From the NCBI RefSeq assembly GCF_016616095.2, contig NZ_CP067089.2, forward strand, positions 4,582,110 through 4,646,109: a stretch of DNA of 64,000 bases. Reading direction: 5' to 3'. The stretch is from Breznakiella homolactica. Its GTDB lineage: Bacteria; Spirochaetota; Spirochaetia; Treponematales; Breznakiellaceae. The notes beneath the pieces are model-generated. The model did no database searches. It had not been told where the DNA came from and worked only from the letters and a program-made list of their open reading frames with translations. The position numbers were made by a program, and so were the translations under genes. Of the stretch, positions 37,495 to 45,556 are shown in pieces; positions within the stretch are counted from its first letter, which is position 1; each line of letters opens with the position of its first letter.

Positions 37495-37705
37495 TTCAAG
37501 TACTTCCTGCCACAGGGTACCTGCAGGATATACAAAAACAGCAGCACCGCAGCATGGTGTCATACCAGTACCATGGGGTGCTGTCGGGTATGGGGTATGA
37601 GCGACTTTCGAGGCCGCAGGCCGACACGGCGCCATACCCCATACCCAACAGCAGGACCCCTAAACCTGGCAATAACCATGCTGCGGTGCTGAGTACTTTG
37701 AAGTG
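37495..37705. repeat. Nested palindromic repeat element, copy A
   Basis: The 351-base gap between genes holds a large cruciform. Outer arms are a perfect 16-bp inverted repeat (AGCACCGCAGCATGGT at 37543-37558 against 37675-37690). Inner arms are about 25 bp (37575-37599 against 37633-37660, containing GGGTATGGGGTATG). The centre 37593-37625 matches 59407-59439 at 30 of 33 bases. A weak open frame on the minus strand across it is an artefact of the repeat. It may also act as a transcription end for the sugar operon. Confidence 0.8.
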
Positions 37706-37736
37706 ACCACATGCAGACACCCTGGATTCAGTATGA

Positions 37737-37766
37737 TTGATATATTTTCCGTCTCTATAGTACAAT
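37737..37766 (+). promoter_or_regulatory. Promoter placing transcription start at the ATG (leaderless)
   Basis: TTGATA at 37737-37742 and TACAAT at 37761-37766 have an 18-base spacer. The expected start, seven bases after the -10, is 37773, the A of the phosphoribosyltransferase ATG. No ribosome-binding site is seen upstream. Confidence 0.6.
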
Positions 37767-37772
37767 TAGAAC

Positions 37773-38375
37773 ATGAATAAGGAATTTCTTCCCTATGACG
37801 TGGTGCGGAACAACGCACTCAAAATGGCACACCGGATCTACCGGGACGGATTTATCCCCGATGTCATATATGTTTCCCTCCGGGGCGGGGCGTACCTGGG
37901 CAATGTGGTAAGCGAATATTTCAAGATTGTCCGCCGGGGTGAGCGGCCGGTGTATTACGCGGCGGTGGTCGCCCGGTCCTATACCGATATCTGCCAGTCC
38001 GAGCAGATTATGGTGGAAGGCTGGACTTACGCGCCGGACCATCTCCGGATCGGGGACAAGGTACTGCTGGTGGACGATATCTACGATACCGGCAGAACCA
38101 TCAACCACCTCGCGGAAATAATCCTCAGCAAAGGTATCCCGCGGAAGGACCTCAAGGTGGCGGTCCACGATTACAAATACTTTTTTGACAAGGAAGAACA
38201 GCTTCCCATCCAGCCTGATTACTGGTGCCGGAAGCATGAATTGTCGGTCAAGGATGAGGATTCCTGGATTCATTATTTAAGCCACGAACTGGTCGGACTT
38301 ACGGCGGAAGAGCTGGACCGGCACTACTACAAACACGATCCGGACCTTAAGCCGATCCTCGATAAAATAAACTGA
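37773..38375 (+). CDS. Phosphoribosyltransferase-family protein
   Basis: This 200-residue type I PRTase fold has the PRPP loop LLVDDIYDTGRT (about 98-109) and the preceding strand DVIYVSLRGGAYLGNVV with the PPi loop. It resembles purine salvage enzymes (hypoxanthine/xanthine type), but the C-terminal part is unusual (KYFFDKEEQLPIQPDYWCRK), so the base is uncertain. The mRNA is probably leaderless. The next gene, encoding an exported protein, follows eight bases later behind GAGGAG. Confidence 0.85.
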   Translation: MNKEFLPYDVVRNNALKMAHRIYRDGFIPDVIYVSLRGGAYLGNVVSEYFKIVRRGERPVYYAAVVARSYTDICQSEQIMVEGWTYAPDHLRIGDKVLLVDDIYDTGRTINHLAEIILSKGIPRKDLKVAVHDYKYFFDKEEQLPIQPDYWCRKHELSVKDEDSWIHYLSHELVGLTAEELDRHYYKHDPDLKPILDKIN

Positions 38376-38383
38376 GGAGTACC

Positions 38384-41300
38384 ATGGTATACCGGAAAAT
38401 CGCAGGCGGTCTGCTGCTGGGTTTGATTCTCGTCTGTTCCCTCGCCGGCCAGGCTCAGGAAGGATCCCTGATTCTAACCAACGCCGCGGGAGGGCTGTAC
38501 GCTGATGACCAGACCTTGTGGTTTTCGGTACCCGCCGGTGAACGGATCAGGCTGGTCCTGAACGGCGCCGAATCCTACCGGGGAAACGGGCCGGCTTCAA
38601 TCACCCTCCGGAGTGATCCCGGGGAAGAAACGGTTTACCGGCTCCAGGCGGAACGGCGTTCCGCCCTTCCCGATGACGCGGTCCTGGACGCGCGGAGTTT
38701 TCTTATTGTCATTGACAAGAAGCCTCCAGCTTCTCCGGGAATACGGCCCTTTATAGACGCTGAAGGCCTGATCCGGTTCACCTGCACCCAGGAAACCGGT
38801 GCCCGCACAGCGGCGTATATCGACTCCGGCGGAAGTCCGGAATACATAGACGACCTTGGAGCCGCGGCGCTTCCGCCGCTTTCCTATTCCGCGGTTGTCT
38901 GGGCCGTTGACGGCGCCGGGAATTGTTCAGAACCCATGCCGTTCTTTTTCGACCTTCCCCCGGTGCGGGTGGCGAACCCCGTTTCCGGTGAGTGGGCCAA
39001 TCCTCAGCGGCTGGTGATTCACAACCTGAACGGGCGTACCGTTTTCTGGACGAGCGACGGAAGCGATCCCCTGGGTGAAGGCGGTATTCCGTACACAACC
39101 CCGGTTCTTATAGAAGCCCTGGGCCAGGTGGAACTCCGTATCGCCGTCTGCCATGAGGATGGCCGCATCGAGGAAGAATCGGTTACCTACACGGTAAATC
39201 CCTTCGCTTCCGAGCGGCGGCTGGAGCAGGACCCCTTTCTCAAACGGCTGAGATCCCTGGAAGAACGGGATATTTCCGATGAAACTTCAGTACCCATAAT
39301 ACCGGAATATACCTGGTCGGTGGGAGGCCGTCCGGTGTTTCCCGGCGGCTCCGATGTCAGAATCAGACCTCAGCCGCTGGCGTACCGTTCCCTGCCGCTC
39401 CATCTTTCCTCAGGGGACGGCATTTACCGTTTTGTTTTTTCCGTAGGGAAACAGACCACCGAAAATCTTCCGGAAAACACCACGGCCGCTTCTCCAAATA
39501 TGGGCAGCACGGTGCTCCGGACGGTTTCCGGGCAGGTCCCGGCGGGGACAGAGCTCCCTAAATTGGTCTATTCCGGAAACAGCCGGGTCGTCTGCTGGAG
39601 CGGCAATTCCCGGACGATCCGCTACTCTCTGGGTGCCGCGCCGGAATGGCATACGGCTTCGGCTCCGGTCCTGATAGGACCCGCCGCCGCTGTTCTGCGG
39701 TGGATCGATACCGGCAATACCGCCGCGGGAGAACCCTTCGCGGCTGAGGTCGATCCGGTGCTTCAGGTTCCGCCGCCGGAGGATGACAGCCTTATCCGGG
39801 GCAGGTTTGCCTACCAGTATACCGCTTCCGGAAACAGGAATCCCTTTTCGGATACGGAACCCGGTCCCGGTGAGACCGTATTCGCTTCCGATCTGTTGCC
39901 GCTGTCCGGACCGCAGCTGGATGGAATGTCTCCGGATGTTTCCGACGGTGAGGATATCACCTGGTATTTTATCGGCAGCGGCGGGAATGTAATCCGTTCA
40001 TGGCATGCCGACCGTTTGGCCCCCGAAGCGCCGGCGCTGGCCGCGCCGGAGGAGGGTGCCTGGGTCCGGGGGCCCGCTGCGGTAAAGGTGATTCCCCCTT
40101 CCGGTGATTCCGATGGTGTCTCGTATATTATCGCCCGAACCGAAGATTCCTCCGGGAATACGGATGTTCTCCGGGGAATAGATACCCTGGAAATTGAAGG
40201 AAAGAAAAACGAAATCACCGCGGTGCGCATTGAGGCGTTTACCGAAGATTCCGCGGGAAATATCAGCATCGTAACCACCCGTACTTTTATTCTCGATCCG
40301 TCCACGGTATACGTATCCGCTTCCGTAAAGGGCGGACCTGTCCGTGACGGAAGCCGGGAAAACCCCTTTGAGTCCCTCGATGAAGCCCTTGCCCTGGCGG
40401 GCCGCGAATCCCGGCGGCTCATCAGGGTAAGCGGCGCCGCCCTGCTCACCGGGAATGCCGCGGTAACCGGCAGCTTCAGCGTTCTGGGGAATTTTGACAG
40501 CCGCTGGGAACCGGCGGAAACAAAGACCCGGCTGATGCCGGAACCCGGGGCGTCCCTGGTGGTCAGCGGCGGCGAACTGACACTGTCAAACCTGCAGATT
40601 GAAGGCGGAAATTCCCCGGGGCCGGTCTTCCGTATTGAAAACCGGGGAACCCTGGTCCTTTCCGGGGTCTCCGCGGAACACCGGGGCCAGTTCCTCACAA
40701 TGTCGGGGGAATCGCGTCTTTCACTGTATCAAAGTTCGGTTTTATCAACGGTGTCTGAAGAACGGCGGCTTCCCGTTATCGCCGCGCGCGGCGGAACCAT
40801 TGAGATTGCCGAAAGCGGTTTGAGTATGGACGGCAGCAACGGACTCCTGCTGGAAATGGAAAACGGAAACCTTTCGGTCCTGGACAGCACCGTTGCCGGC
40901 GGGACCGGACAGACGGGAACCCTATTCCTTCTCACCCGGGTCCAGGGTGAACTGAAGGGTTCTGAATTCCGCTGTCAGAGCGGTGATTACGCGTCGGTGC
41001 TGGAGAGCAGCAATTCCCGGCTCACCGTCACTGACTGCCGGTTTTCCGCGGCGGCCCGGGATGGGATCGTTGTGGTGCTGGATAATACCGCGGCGGTATG
41101 CAGGGACAGCACGTTCCTGCTCGCCGCTTCCTTTGTGGCAAAAGCCATGGATATCCGGGGCGTTTTTCCGACGGTCAGCGGCTGCACGTTCCGTTTTACC
41201 GGGACCGCCGGCCGGTCGGAGATATTTTCCGCGGCTCCTTCTGCCGGAAATCCGCTGCTTCCTATTCCGGGACTTATCGGGAACAATGTTTTTACCGGAT

Positions 41301-41398
41301 TTACCCATATACTGGGCAATGAATATCCCCTGGACAGCCTCCGGGGATTCAACCGTTCTTTTGCACCCCCCGGACAGGACAATACCCTGTCCCGGTAA
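38384..41398 (+). CDS. Large exported protein with Ig-like segments and a C-terminal beta-helix
   Basis: I do not recognise this 1004-residue protein by name. A signal peptide (1-24, LILVCSLAGQAQ) leads to export. Residues about 203-271 resemble a chitobiase/hexosaminidase C-terminal-like domain (FWTSDGSDPL). Ig-like segments with the WAVDGAGN and FTEDSAGNIS motif occur at about 112-190 and 545-635. From about 640 the sequence (YVSASVKGG, ENPFESLDEALALA, then repeats such as LVVSGGELTLSNLQIEGG) looks like a right-handed parallel beta-helix. It is probably a surface or periplasmic carbohydrate-interacting protein. It heads a run of three exported proteins ending in rnhB. Confidence 0.8.
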   Translation: MVYRKIAGGLLLGLILVCSLAGQAQEGSLILTNAAGGLYADDQTLWFSVPAGERIRLVLNGAESYRGNGPASITLRSDPGEETVYRLQAERRSALPDDAVLDARSFLIVIDKKPPASPGIRPFIDAEGLIRFTCTQETGARTAAYIDSGGSPEYIDDLGAAALPPLSYSAVVWAVDGAGNCSEPMPFFFDLPPVRVANPVSGEWANPQRLVIHNLNGRTVFWTSDGSDPLGEGGIPYTTPVLIEALGQVELRIAVCHEDGRIEEESVTYTVNPFASERRLEQDPFLKRLRSLEERDISDETSVPIIPEYTWSVGGRPVFPGGSDVRIRPQPLAYRSLPLHLSSGDGIYRFVFSVGKQTTENLPENTTAASPNMGSTVLRTVSGQVPAGTELPKLVYSGNSRVVCWSGNSRTIRYSLGAAPEWHTASAPVLIGPAAAVLRWIDTGNTAAGEPFAAEVDPVLQVPPPEDDSLIRGRFAYQYTASGNRNPFSDTEPGPGETVFASDLLPLSGPQLDGMSPDVSDGEDITWYFIGSGGNVIRSWHADRLAPEAPALAAPEEGAWVRGPAAVKVIPPSGDSDGVSYIIARTEDSSGNTDVLRGIDTLEIEGKKNEITAVRIEAFTEDSAGNISIVTTRTFILDPSTVYVSASVKGGPVRDGSRENPFESLDEALALAGRESRRLIRVSGAALLTGNAAVTGSFSVLGNFDSRWEPAETKTRLMPEPGASLVVSGGELTLSNLQIEGGNSPGPVFRIENRGTLVLSGVSAEHRGQFLTMSGESRLSLYQSSVLSTVSEERRLPVIAARGGTIEIAESGLSMDGSNGLLLEMENGNLSVLDSTVAGGTGQTGTLFLLTRVQGELKGSEFRCQSGDYASVLESSNSRLTVTDCRFSAAARDGIVVVLDNTAAVCRDSTFLLAASFVAKAMDIRGVFPTVSGCTFRFTGTAGRSEIFSAAPSAGNPLLPIPGLIGNNVFTGFTHILGNEYPLDSLRGFNRSFAPPGQDNTLSR

Positions 41399-41409
41399 TC
41401 GGAGGCTCC

Positions 41410-43326
41410 ATGGGCAGAATCATCAGGAATGTGTGTCTTCTTCTTCTCTGTTCCGCGGCAGTTCCCGGTTCCGCTTTTTCCGAAGAAACTATTTTCGCTT
41501 TCCTTTCCAAAACCCAGGCTGCGAAGGCCGAAACGCTTTTCCATGGTATGGAAGAGTCCTCCAAAGTCCTGAGGGAAAGCCGGAGCGAGCTGCTGCAGCA
41601 GGAAGCCCGGTATATCCGGGAAGGGGCGCTGCTCATGAATCTTCTGGACGAATACGGAAACAGTGTCCATGGATTCAGCACCGCGGGACAGCATCTGCTT
41701 AAGCGGAAAATCAGCCTTGCCTCGGCGCCCCAGGAACTGGAAACGGCTCTCCGTCTGCGGTGGGAAACGGCCCTGAAGCTCGGCGAGGGCGGCTTTTCTC
41801 CCGAAGATACCGGCGGATCGTTCCGCCTCAGCAGCCTGGAAGAACAGATCGCCCGGAACGGCAGAGAGCTCGCGGGAATCCTCGAGCCGGAACTCGGCGC
41901 GCAGTCCGCGGAAGCCCTGGCTTCCCTGGTTTTTTCCCTGGAGCGGCTGATCGCCGCGCATCCCGACTGCCCGGTGATTACCTTCAGGCTTCTCTGCGGA
42001 GCGGCGGAAAATCTCGACGCCGGCGCGTACCGGGAATGGCTCCTTGCCCTGACCGGCGGCAGTCCGCGGTACCTCGCGTCGGCCTTTGATTTTTCCTCCG
42101 CCGCTTTGGGGGAACTTAATCCTGAAGAAGGGCTCTTCAGAGCCCATTACGGCGATTTCGTGGCGGAATACGCCGCCCGCAAACTCCTCCGGGACGTCTA
42201 CCCCGCGGCGGCGGTGTGCGCCTGGTACGGAGCTTCCCGGAAGGGTACGGGGAAAGTCCCCTACCAGGGATTTGACGCCCTGGCGGCGCTCCTGGGAAAC
42301 CTCAACGCGGTGGAGGCCGTACCGCTTCACAGGGTTCTCTTTGAGGACCGGTACTACCGCGGCGCCTTCGCGGAACTATTTTCAATTTTATTTGTTGGCG
42401 GAAACCTTCTCGGTTCCGGTTTTTACGAGGAATTCCGGCTTGACCCCCGGGATGTGCGGCAGGGAATCCGCAGAATCCATGCCGCGGCGGCGGTCCCTGT
42501 CCGGGAATTCCCCGGGCCCGCGGTCTTTGATGAAACCGGAATTTCCCGGTCTGCCCCTGACGGTACGCCGGATATTACGGAGGAAGCGGCGGAAAAGACC
42601 GAAGAGGCCCTTCCGCAAAGCGGCGGCAGTCTCGATTTGGACGCGGTTTTCCGGGGCGAAGCTTTTTTTCTCAGTACCGCCGGACTTGCGGATCTCACCC
42701 TGATCGAAGCCTATACGGGGATTCTTGCTGATGACCCGGGCGCGGCCGCCGCCCTGGACAGCGGCGCCCGGTACGGTCCGCTGCGGCAGCGGCTTGAAGA
42801 AGCACTGGAACTATACCTTGAATCCCTGGGTTCCCTGCTGCCCCTGGATGATGACTGGGCCATTGCTCTGCAGTACCGGACTTCCGTATCACCGCTGCGG
42901 GTCCGCTGCAGCGCCGCCGCGGAACGGTCCCTGCCCGACGGTACGGTTATCCGGATTCCCGCGGCGGATGCTGCCTACGGACAAATCTTTTCAGACGCCC
43001 CGTTCCTGTTCCAGGGCGGTTTTCTGGTTTGTATGATCCCCGCTTTATATGAGAAACGGGAACTTGATTCCATGGAGTGGGATATTCCCGCGGAAAATGC
43101 GGTCACCGGGGAAACAAGCGCCGCGCCGGCTGTTTTGAACGCTGTTATGGAAACGCTCTCCGGCCGGTACGGAATTCCCTGGTACATCATGAATTTTCCC
43201 TCCGCGGATTTTGAAGGTTCCTATGGGAATTACCGGACCCTTTCAGGCTCTGTTTTTCCCTTTGCGCGTTTCCTTTCCCTGCCTCCGGATTTGGCGGGTC
43301 AGCCCTACGGCGGAGGTTTGCGGTGA
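41410..43326 (+). CDS. Exported protein of unknown function
   Basis: This 638-residue protein has an N-terminal signal peptide (VCLLLLCSAAVPGSAFSEE). The rest is Ala/Leu/Glu-rich and mainly helical in the first 450 residues, with no motif I can name. The C-terminal 150 residues are more mixed (GIPWYIMNFPSADFEGSYG). It starts 11 bases after the beta-helix protein gene with GGAGG upstream. Its stop overlaps the GTG start of the next lipoprotein gene, so the three are co-expressed. Confidence 0.75.
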   Translation: MGRIIRNVCLLLLCSAAVPGSAFSEETIFAFLSKTQAAKAETLFHGMEESSKVLRESRSELLQQEARYIREGALLMNLLDEYGNSVHGFSTAGQHLLKRKISLASAPQELETALRLRWETALKLGEGGFSPEDTGGSFRLSSLEEQIARNGRELAGILEPELGAQSAEALASLVFSLERLIAAHPDCPVITFRLLCGAAENLDAGAYREWLLALTGGSPRYLASAFDFSSAALGELNPEEGLFRAHYGDFVAEYAARKLLRDVYPAAAVCAWYGASRKGTGKVPYQGFDALAALLGNLNAVEAVPLHRVLFEDRYYRGAFAELFSILFVGGNLLGSGFYEEFRLDPRDVRQGIRRIHAAAAVPVREFPGPAVFDETGISRSAPDGTPDITEEAAEKTEEALPQSGGSLDLDAVFRGEAFFLSTAGLADLTLIEAYTGILADDPGAAAALDSGARYGPLRQRLEEALELYLESLGSLLPLDDDWAIALQYRTSVSPLRVRCSAAAERSLPDGTVIRIPAADAAYGQIFSDAPFLFQGGFLVCMIPALYEKRELDSMEWDIPAENAVTGETSAAPAVLNAVMETLSGRYGIPWYIMNFPSADFEGSYGNYRTLSGSVFPFARFLSLPPDLAGQPYGGGLR

Positions 43327-44492
43327 AGTACGGACAGCTGGCGGCTGTTATTGCCGCCGGAGTATTGCTTGTAAGTTCCTGTTCCTTCAGGGATATGCTT
43401 GAAAAAAGAAAAAACGGATCGTCCCAGGGAAACGAGCCGGCGCAGGAGCTGTTTCAGGCTCGGTGGTTTTCCTATGACAGCAGCTCCGCGGTTCCGGTCT
43501 TTTCCCTTCCCGCAATCCGCGGACTTGACGATCCCTTTCCGGAGGAAGCGATCTTCGGCGACGGGTTCCTCGCGGTCCGTTCCGGTTCCCGCAGTACAGC
43601 CATTTTGGGAACAATCCCGGCGGAAAATGCGGAGATCAGCGGAACCGCTGTCCGGGAAACTGTCCGGGCCCGTTCAGGCAAAACACTGTATTCCATACGG
43701 GACGGCCGGCTGGAAGTCCGTGAGGTCTTCGGGGACTCATCCTCCGGGACCCGGGAGTCCGGATCTGTGGATCCGGCGCCGGAGGGTAAACTGCTCCGTA
43801 CCTGGGATCATTCCTATATGCTTACCGCAGGTCCCCTGATACTGGGGGATTTCCTCATTCTGGCCAGCGCCCGGCCGTCCTTTCTGATCCTTAACCGGAA
43901 TGACTTGACCGTGGACAGGGAAATCCCCGGGGATTATCTGGCCGCAGGCCCGCTGGTGTATATTCCCGGATACGCCGTAATGGCTGCGTTCCACGGAAAC
44001 GGAACCATCGGATTGTACGCCGCCGACCCGCCGGTTCCCGCCGGGGAAGACCATGATCCCGTGGCGGCTTTGATTGAACCTAACGCTTCCGCGTTGCGGG
44101 AAATATCGGTCCGGGCAAAGGAATTTTTCTCCATTGACGGGGATGCTTCCTTCGGACCGGTTACCCCCTATGTCTCCGGTATTACCGTTCCGCCGGAAGG
44201 CGCCGCCCTGTACCTGCTGCCGGTGAACGAAGAACCCCGGCAGTACCGGGTGTATATCAGCGGGCCGGAAGATATGCCCTTTGGTATTATGGTTTTTGAT
44301 GAAACCGGAGGAATGCGCGCTTCCAATGTGGAATATGAGGCGGCCCGTTTCCTGGATATCACCGTTCCCGGCAGGACCCGTTTTTACGCGGCGGCGGGAT
44401 TTTTTGCCACCGCCCTGGGAAACGGGGCCGGAAAAGCCTACCCCCTGGTGGTAAGTCCCTTCGGAGAAACCGGAAATGATCTGCGGCCTTGA
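43323..44492 (+). CDS. Putative lipoprotein of unknown function
   Basis: This 389-residue protein has a lipoprotein signal (QLAAVIAAGVLLVSSC) with the lipidated cysteine at about residue 20. The remainder is rich in short strand-like segments (TLYSIRDGRLEVREVFG, FLILNRNDLTVDREIPG) and may fold as a beta-propeller, but this is a guess. The GTG start at 43323 overlaps the previous stop (GTGA). Its 3' end overlaps the start of rnhB by 17 bases. Confidence 0.75.
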   Translation: MKYGQLAAVIAAGVLLVSSCSFRDMLEKRKNGSSQGNEPAQELFQARWFSYDSSSAVPVFSLPAIRGLDDPFPEEAIFGDGFLAVRSGSRSTAILGTIPAENAEISGTAVRETVRARSGKTLYSIRDGRLEVREVFGDSSSGTRESGSVDPAPEGKLLRTWDHSYMLTAGPLILGDFLILASARPSFLILNRNDLTVDREIPGDYLAAGPLVYIPGYAVMAAFHGNGTIGLYAADPPVPAGEDHDPVAALIEPNASALREISVRAKEFFSIDGDASFGPVTPYVSGITVPPEGAALYLLPVNEEPRQYRVYISGPEDMPFGIMVFDETGGMRASNVEYEAARFLDITVPGRTRFYAAAGFFATALGNGAGKAYPLVVSPFGETGNDLRP

Positions 44493-45063
44493 CGAAGCGG
44501 GACGGGGGCCCCTGGCGGGACCTGTCTGCGCGGCGGCGGTGCTGCTCCCGGATGATTTCCCGGCGGAACTGCTGAACGATTCCAAACAGCTGACCGCGCC
44601 GAAACGGGAACGCGCCATGGCTGCGGTTTACTCAGGAGCCCTGGCCTGGGGTATTGGCTGGGCTTCCGCTGCGGAAATAGATTCCATCAATATCCTGCGC
44701 GCAAGCCTTCTGGCCATGGAGCGGGCGTACGGTGACATGCTGACCCGTATCGGGAAAGATATCGCTGTGGATTCCCTTCAAGGTATTGTGGACGGCCTCC
44801 ATGTTCCCGAAATTCCCATTCCCTGCACGGCGGTGGTGAAGGCCGACGGAACGGTACCCCAAGTAATGGCTGCGTCAATCCTCGCCAAGACCGCCCGTGA
44901 CCGCATGATGGAACGGTACTCATGGCTGTATCCCGAATACGGATTTGAAAAGCACAAGGGATATCCCACCAAGGCTCACCTGGAGAGCATACACCGCCAC
45001 GGTCCTTCGCCGATACAGCGGGCCAGTTTCAGGATCAAACCGGTCCAGTTTGAGATGTTTTAG
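44476..45063 (+). CDS. rnhB: Ribonuclease HII
   Basis: This 195-residue enzyme nicks RNA in RNA-DNA hybrids, including single ribonucleotides in DNA. The catalytic start CGLDEAGRGPLAGPV has D6 and E7. Further conserved segments are SQLTAPKRE-like (SKQLTAPKRERAMA), ILAKTARDRMM and YGFEKHKGYPTKAHLE. It starts within the end of the preceding lipoprotein gene behind GGAG and is convergent with the PUR-domain gene. Confidence 0.96.
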   Translation: MICGLDEAGRGPLAGPVCAAAVLLPDDFPAELLNDSKQLTAPKRERAMAAVYSGALAWGIGWASAAEIDSINILRASLLAMERAYGDMLTRIGKDIAVDSLQGIVDGLHVPEIPIPCTAVVKADGTVPQVMAASILAKTARDRMMERYSWLYPEYGFEKHKGYPTKAHLESIHRHGPSPIQRASFRIKPVQFEMF

Positions 45064-45078
45064 TTTAGCCGGGAGAAT

Positions 45079-45501
45079 TTAAGAATCACGGTCCCGGGGA
45101 AGGGTTTTTACCGACCTGGCTCTGCGGGGTTTTGCCGGAGCGGTTTCGTTCTTCTTTTTTGCCGGAGCGTTTCCTTTTCTGACCACCACCGGTTTTGCCC
45201 GTTTTGTCTCGGATGAGTCGTTCCGGGGAGCGGCGTTTTTCCGGGACGCCCCGGATTCCCGCTTCTTCTCCCGGGCGGCTTTTTCGAGAACCCTCAGGGA
45301 ATCGTCGAAGCCTTTGAGAAATTCCGTCAGATCTTCGGCAAAGAGGATTACCGACTGGCGCTCAAAACCGCCGCCGTCTTTGTTTTTGCTTTCAACAATA
45401 TTGAGGTAAAGATCCCCCATGCGGTTTTCTTTTACATTGAAAAAATAAGTTCTGTTCTGAAGCGAAACCTTTGTTGAAAAAAGTTCTCCCCGTATTCCCA
45501 T
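45079..45501 (-). CDS. PUR-domain nucleic-acid-binding protein (DUF3276, BpuR-like)
   Basis: This 140-residue protein has one PUR repeat at 1-70 (GELFSTKVSLQNRTYFFNVK ... YLNIVES). It is related to Borrelia BpuR and Bacteroidetes DUF3276 proteins, which bind single-stranded DNA or RNA and control gene expression. The C-terminal half is a Lys/Arg/Ala-rich disordered tail (KRAKPVVVRKGNAPAKKK), unusual in length for this family and suited to nucleic-acid contact. AAGGAAA precedes the ATG. It lies downstream of the phosphohexomutase gene on the same strand. Confidence 0.85.
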   Translation of the reverse strand: MGIRGELFSTKVSLQNRTYFFNVKENRMGDLYLNIVESKNKDGGGFERQSVILFAEDLTEFLKGFDDSLRVLEKAAREKKRESGASRKNAAPRNDSSETKRAKPVVVRKGNAPAKKKNETAPAKPRRARSVKTLPRDRDS

Positions 45502-45556
45502 GTCTGTTTCCTTGTTAGGTTTTCCGGCGCAATGCCGGCGGCCTGTATGTTCCCGG

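Noticed and set aside
37496..37765. An 89-codon minus-strand frame in the intergenic repeat
   Set aside because: It lies wholly in a palindromic repeat and shares LESRSYP with the frame at 59325-59588, the other repeat copy; this reflects repeated DNA, not a protein.
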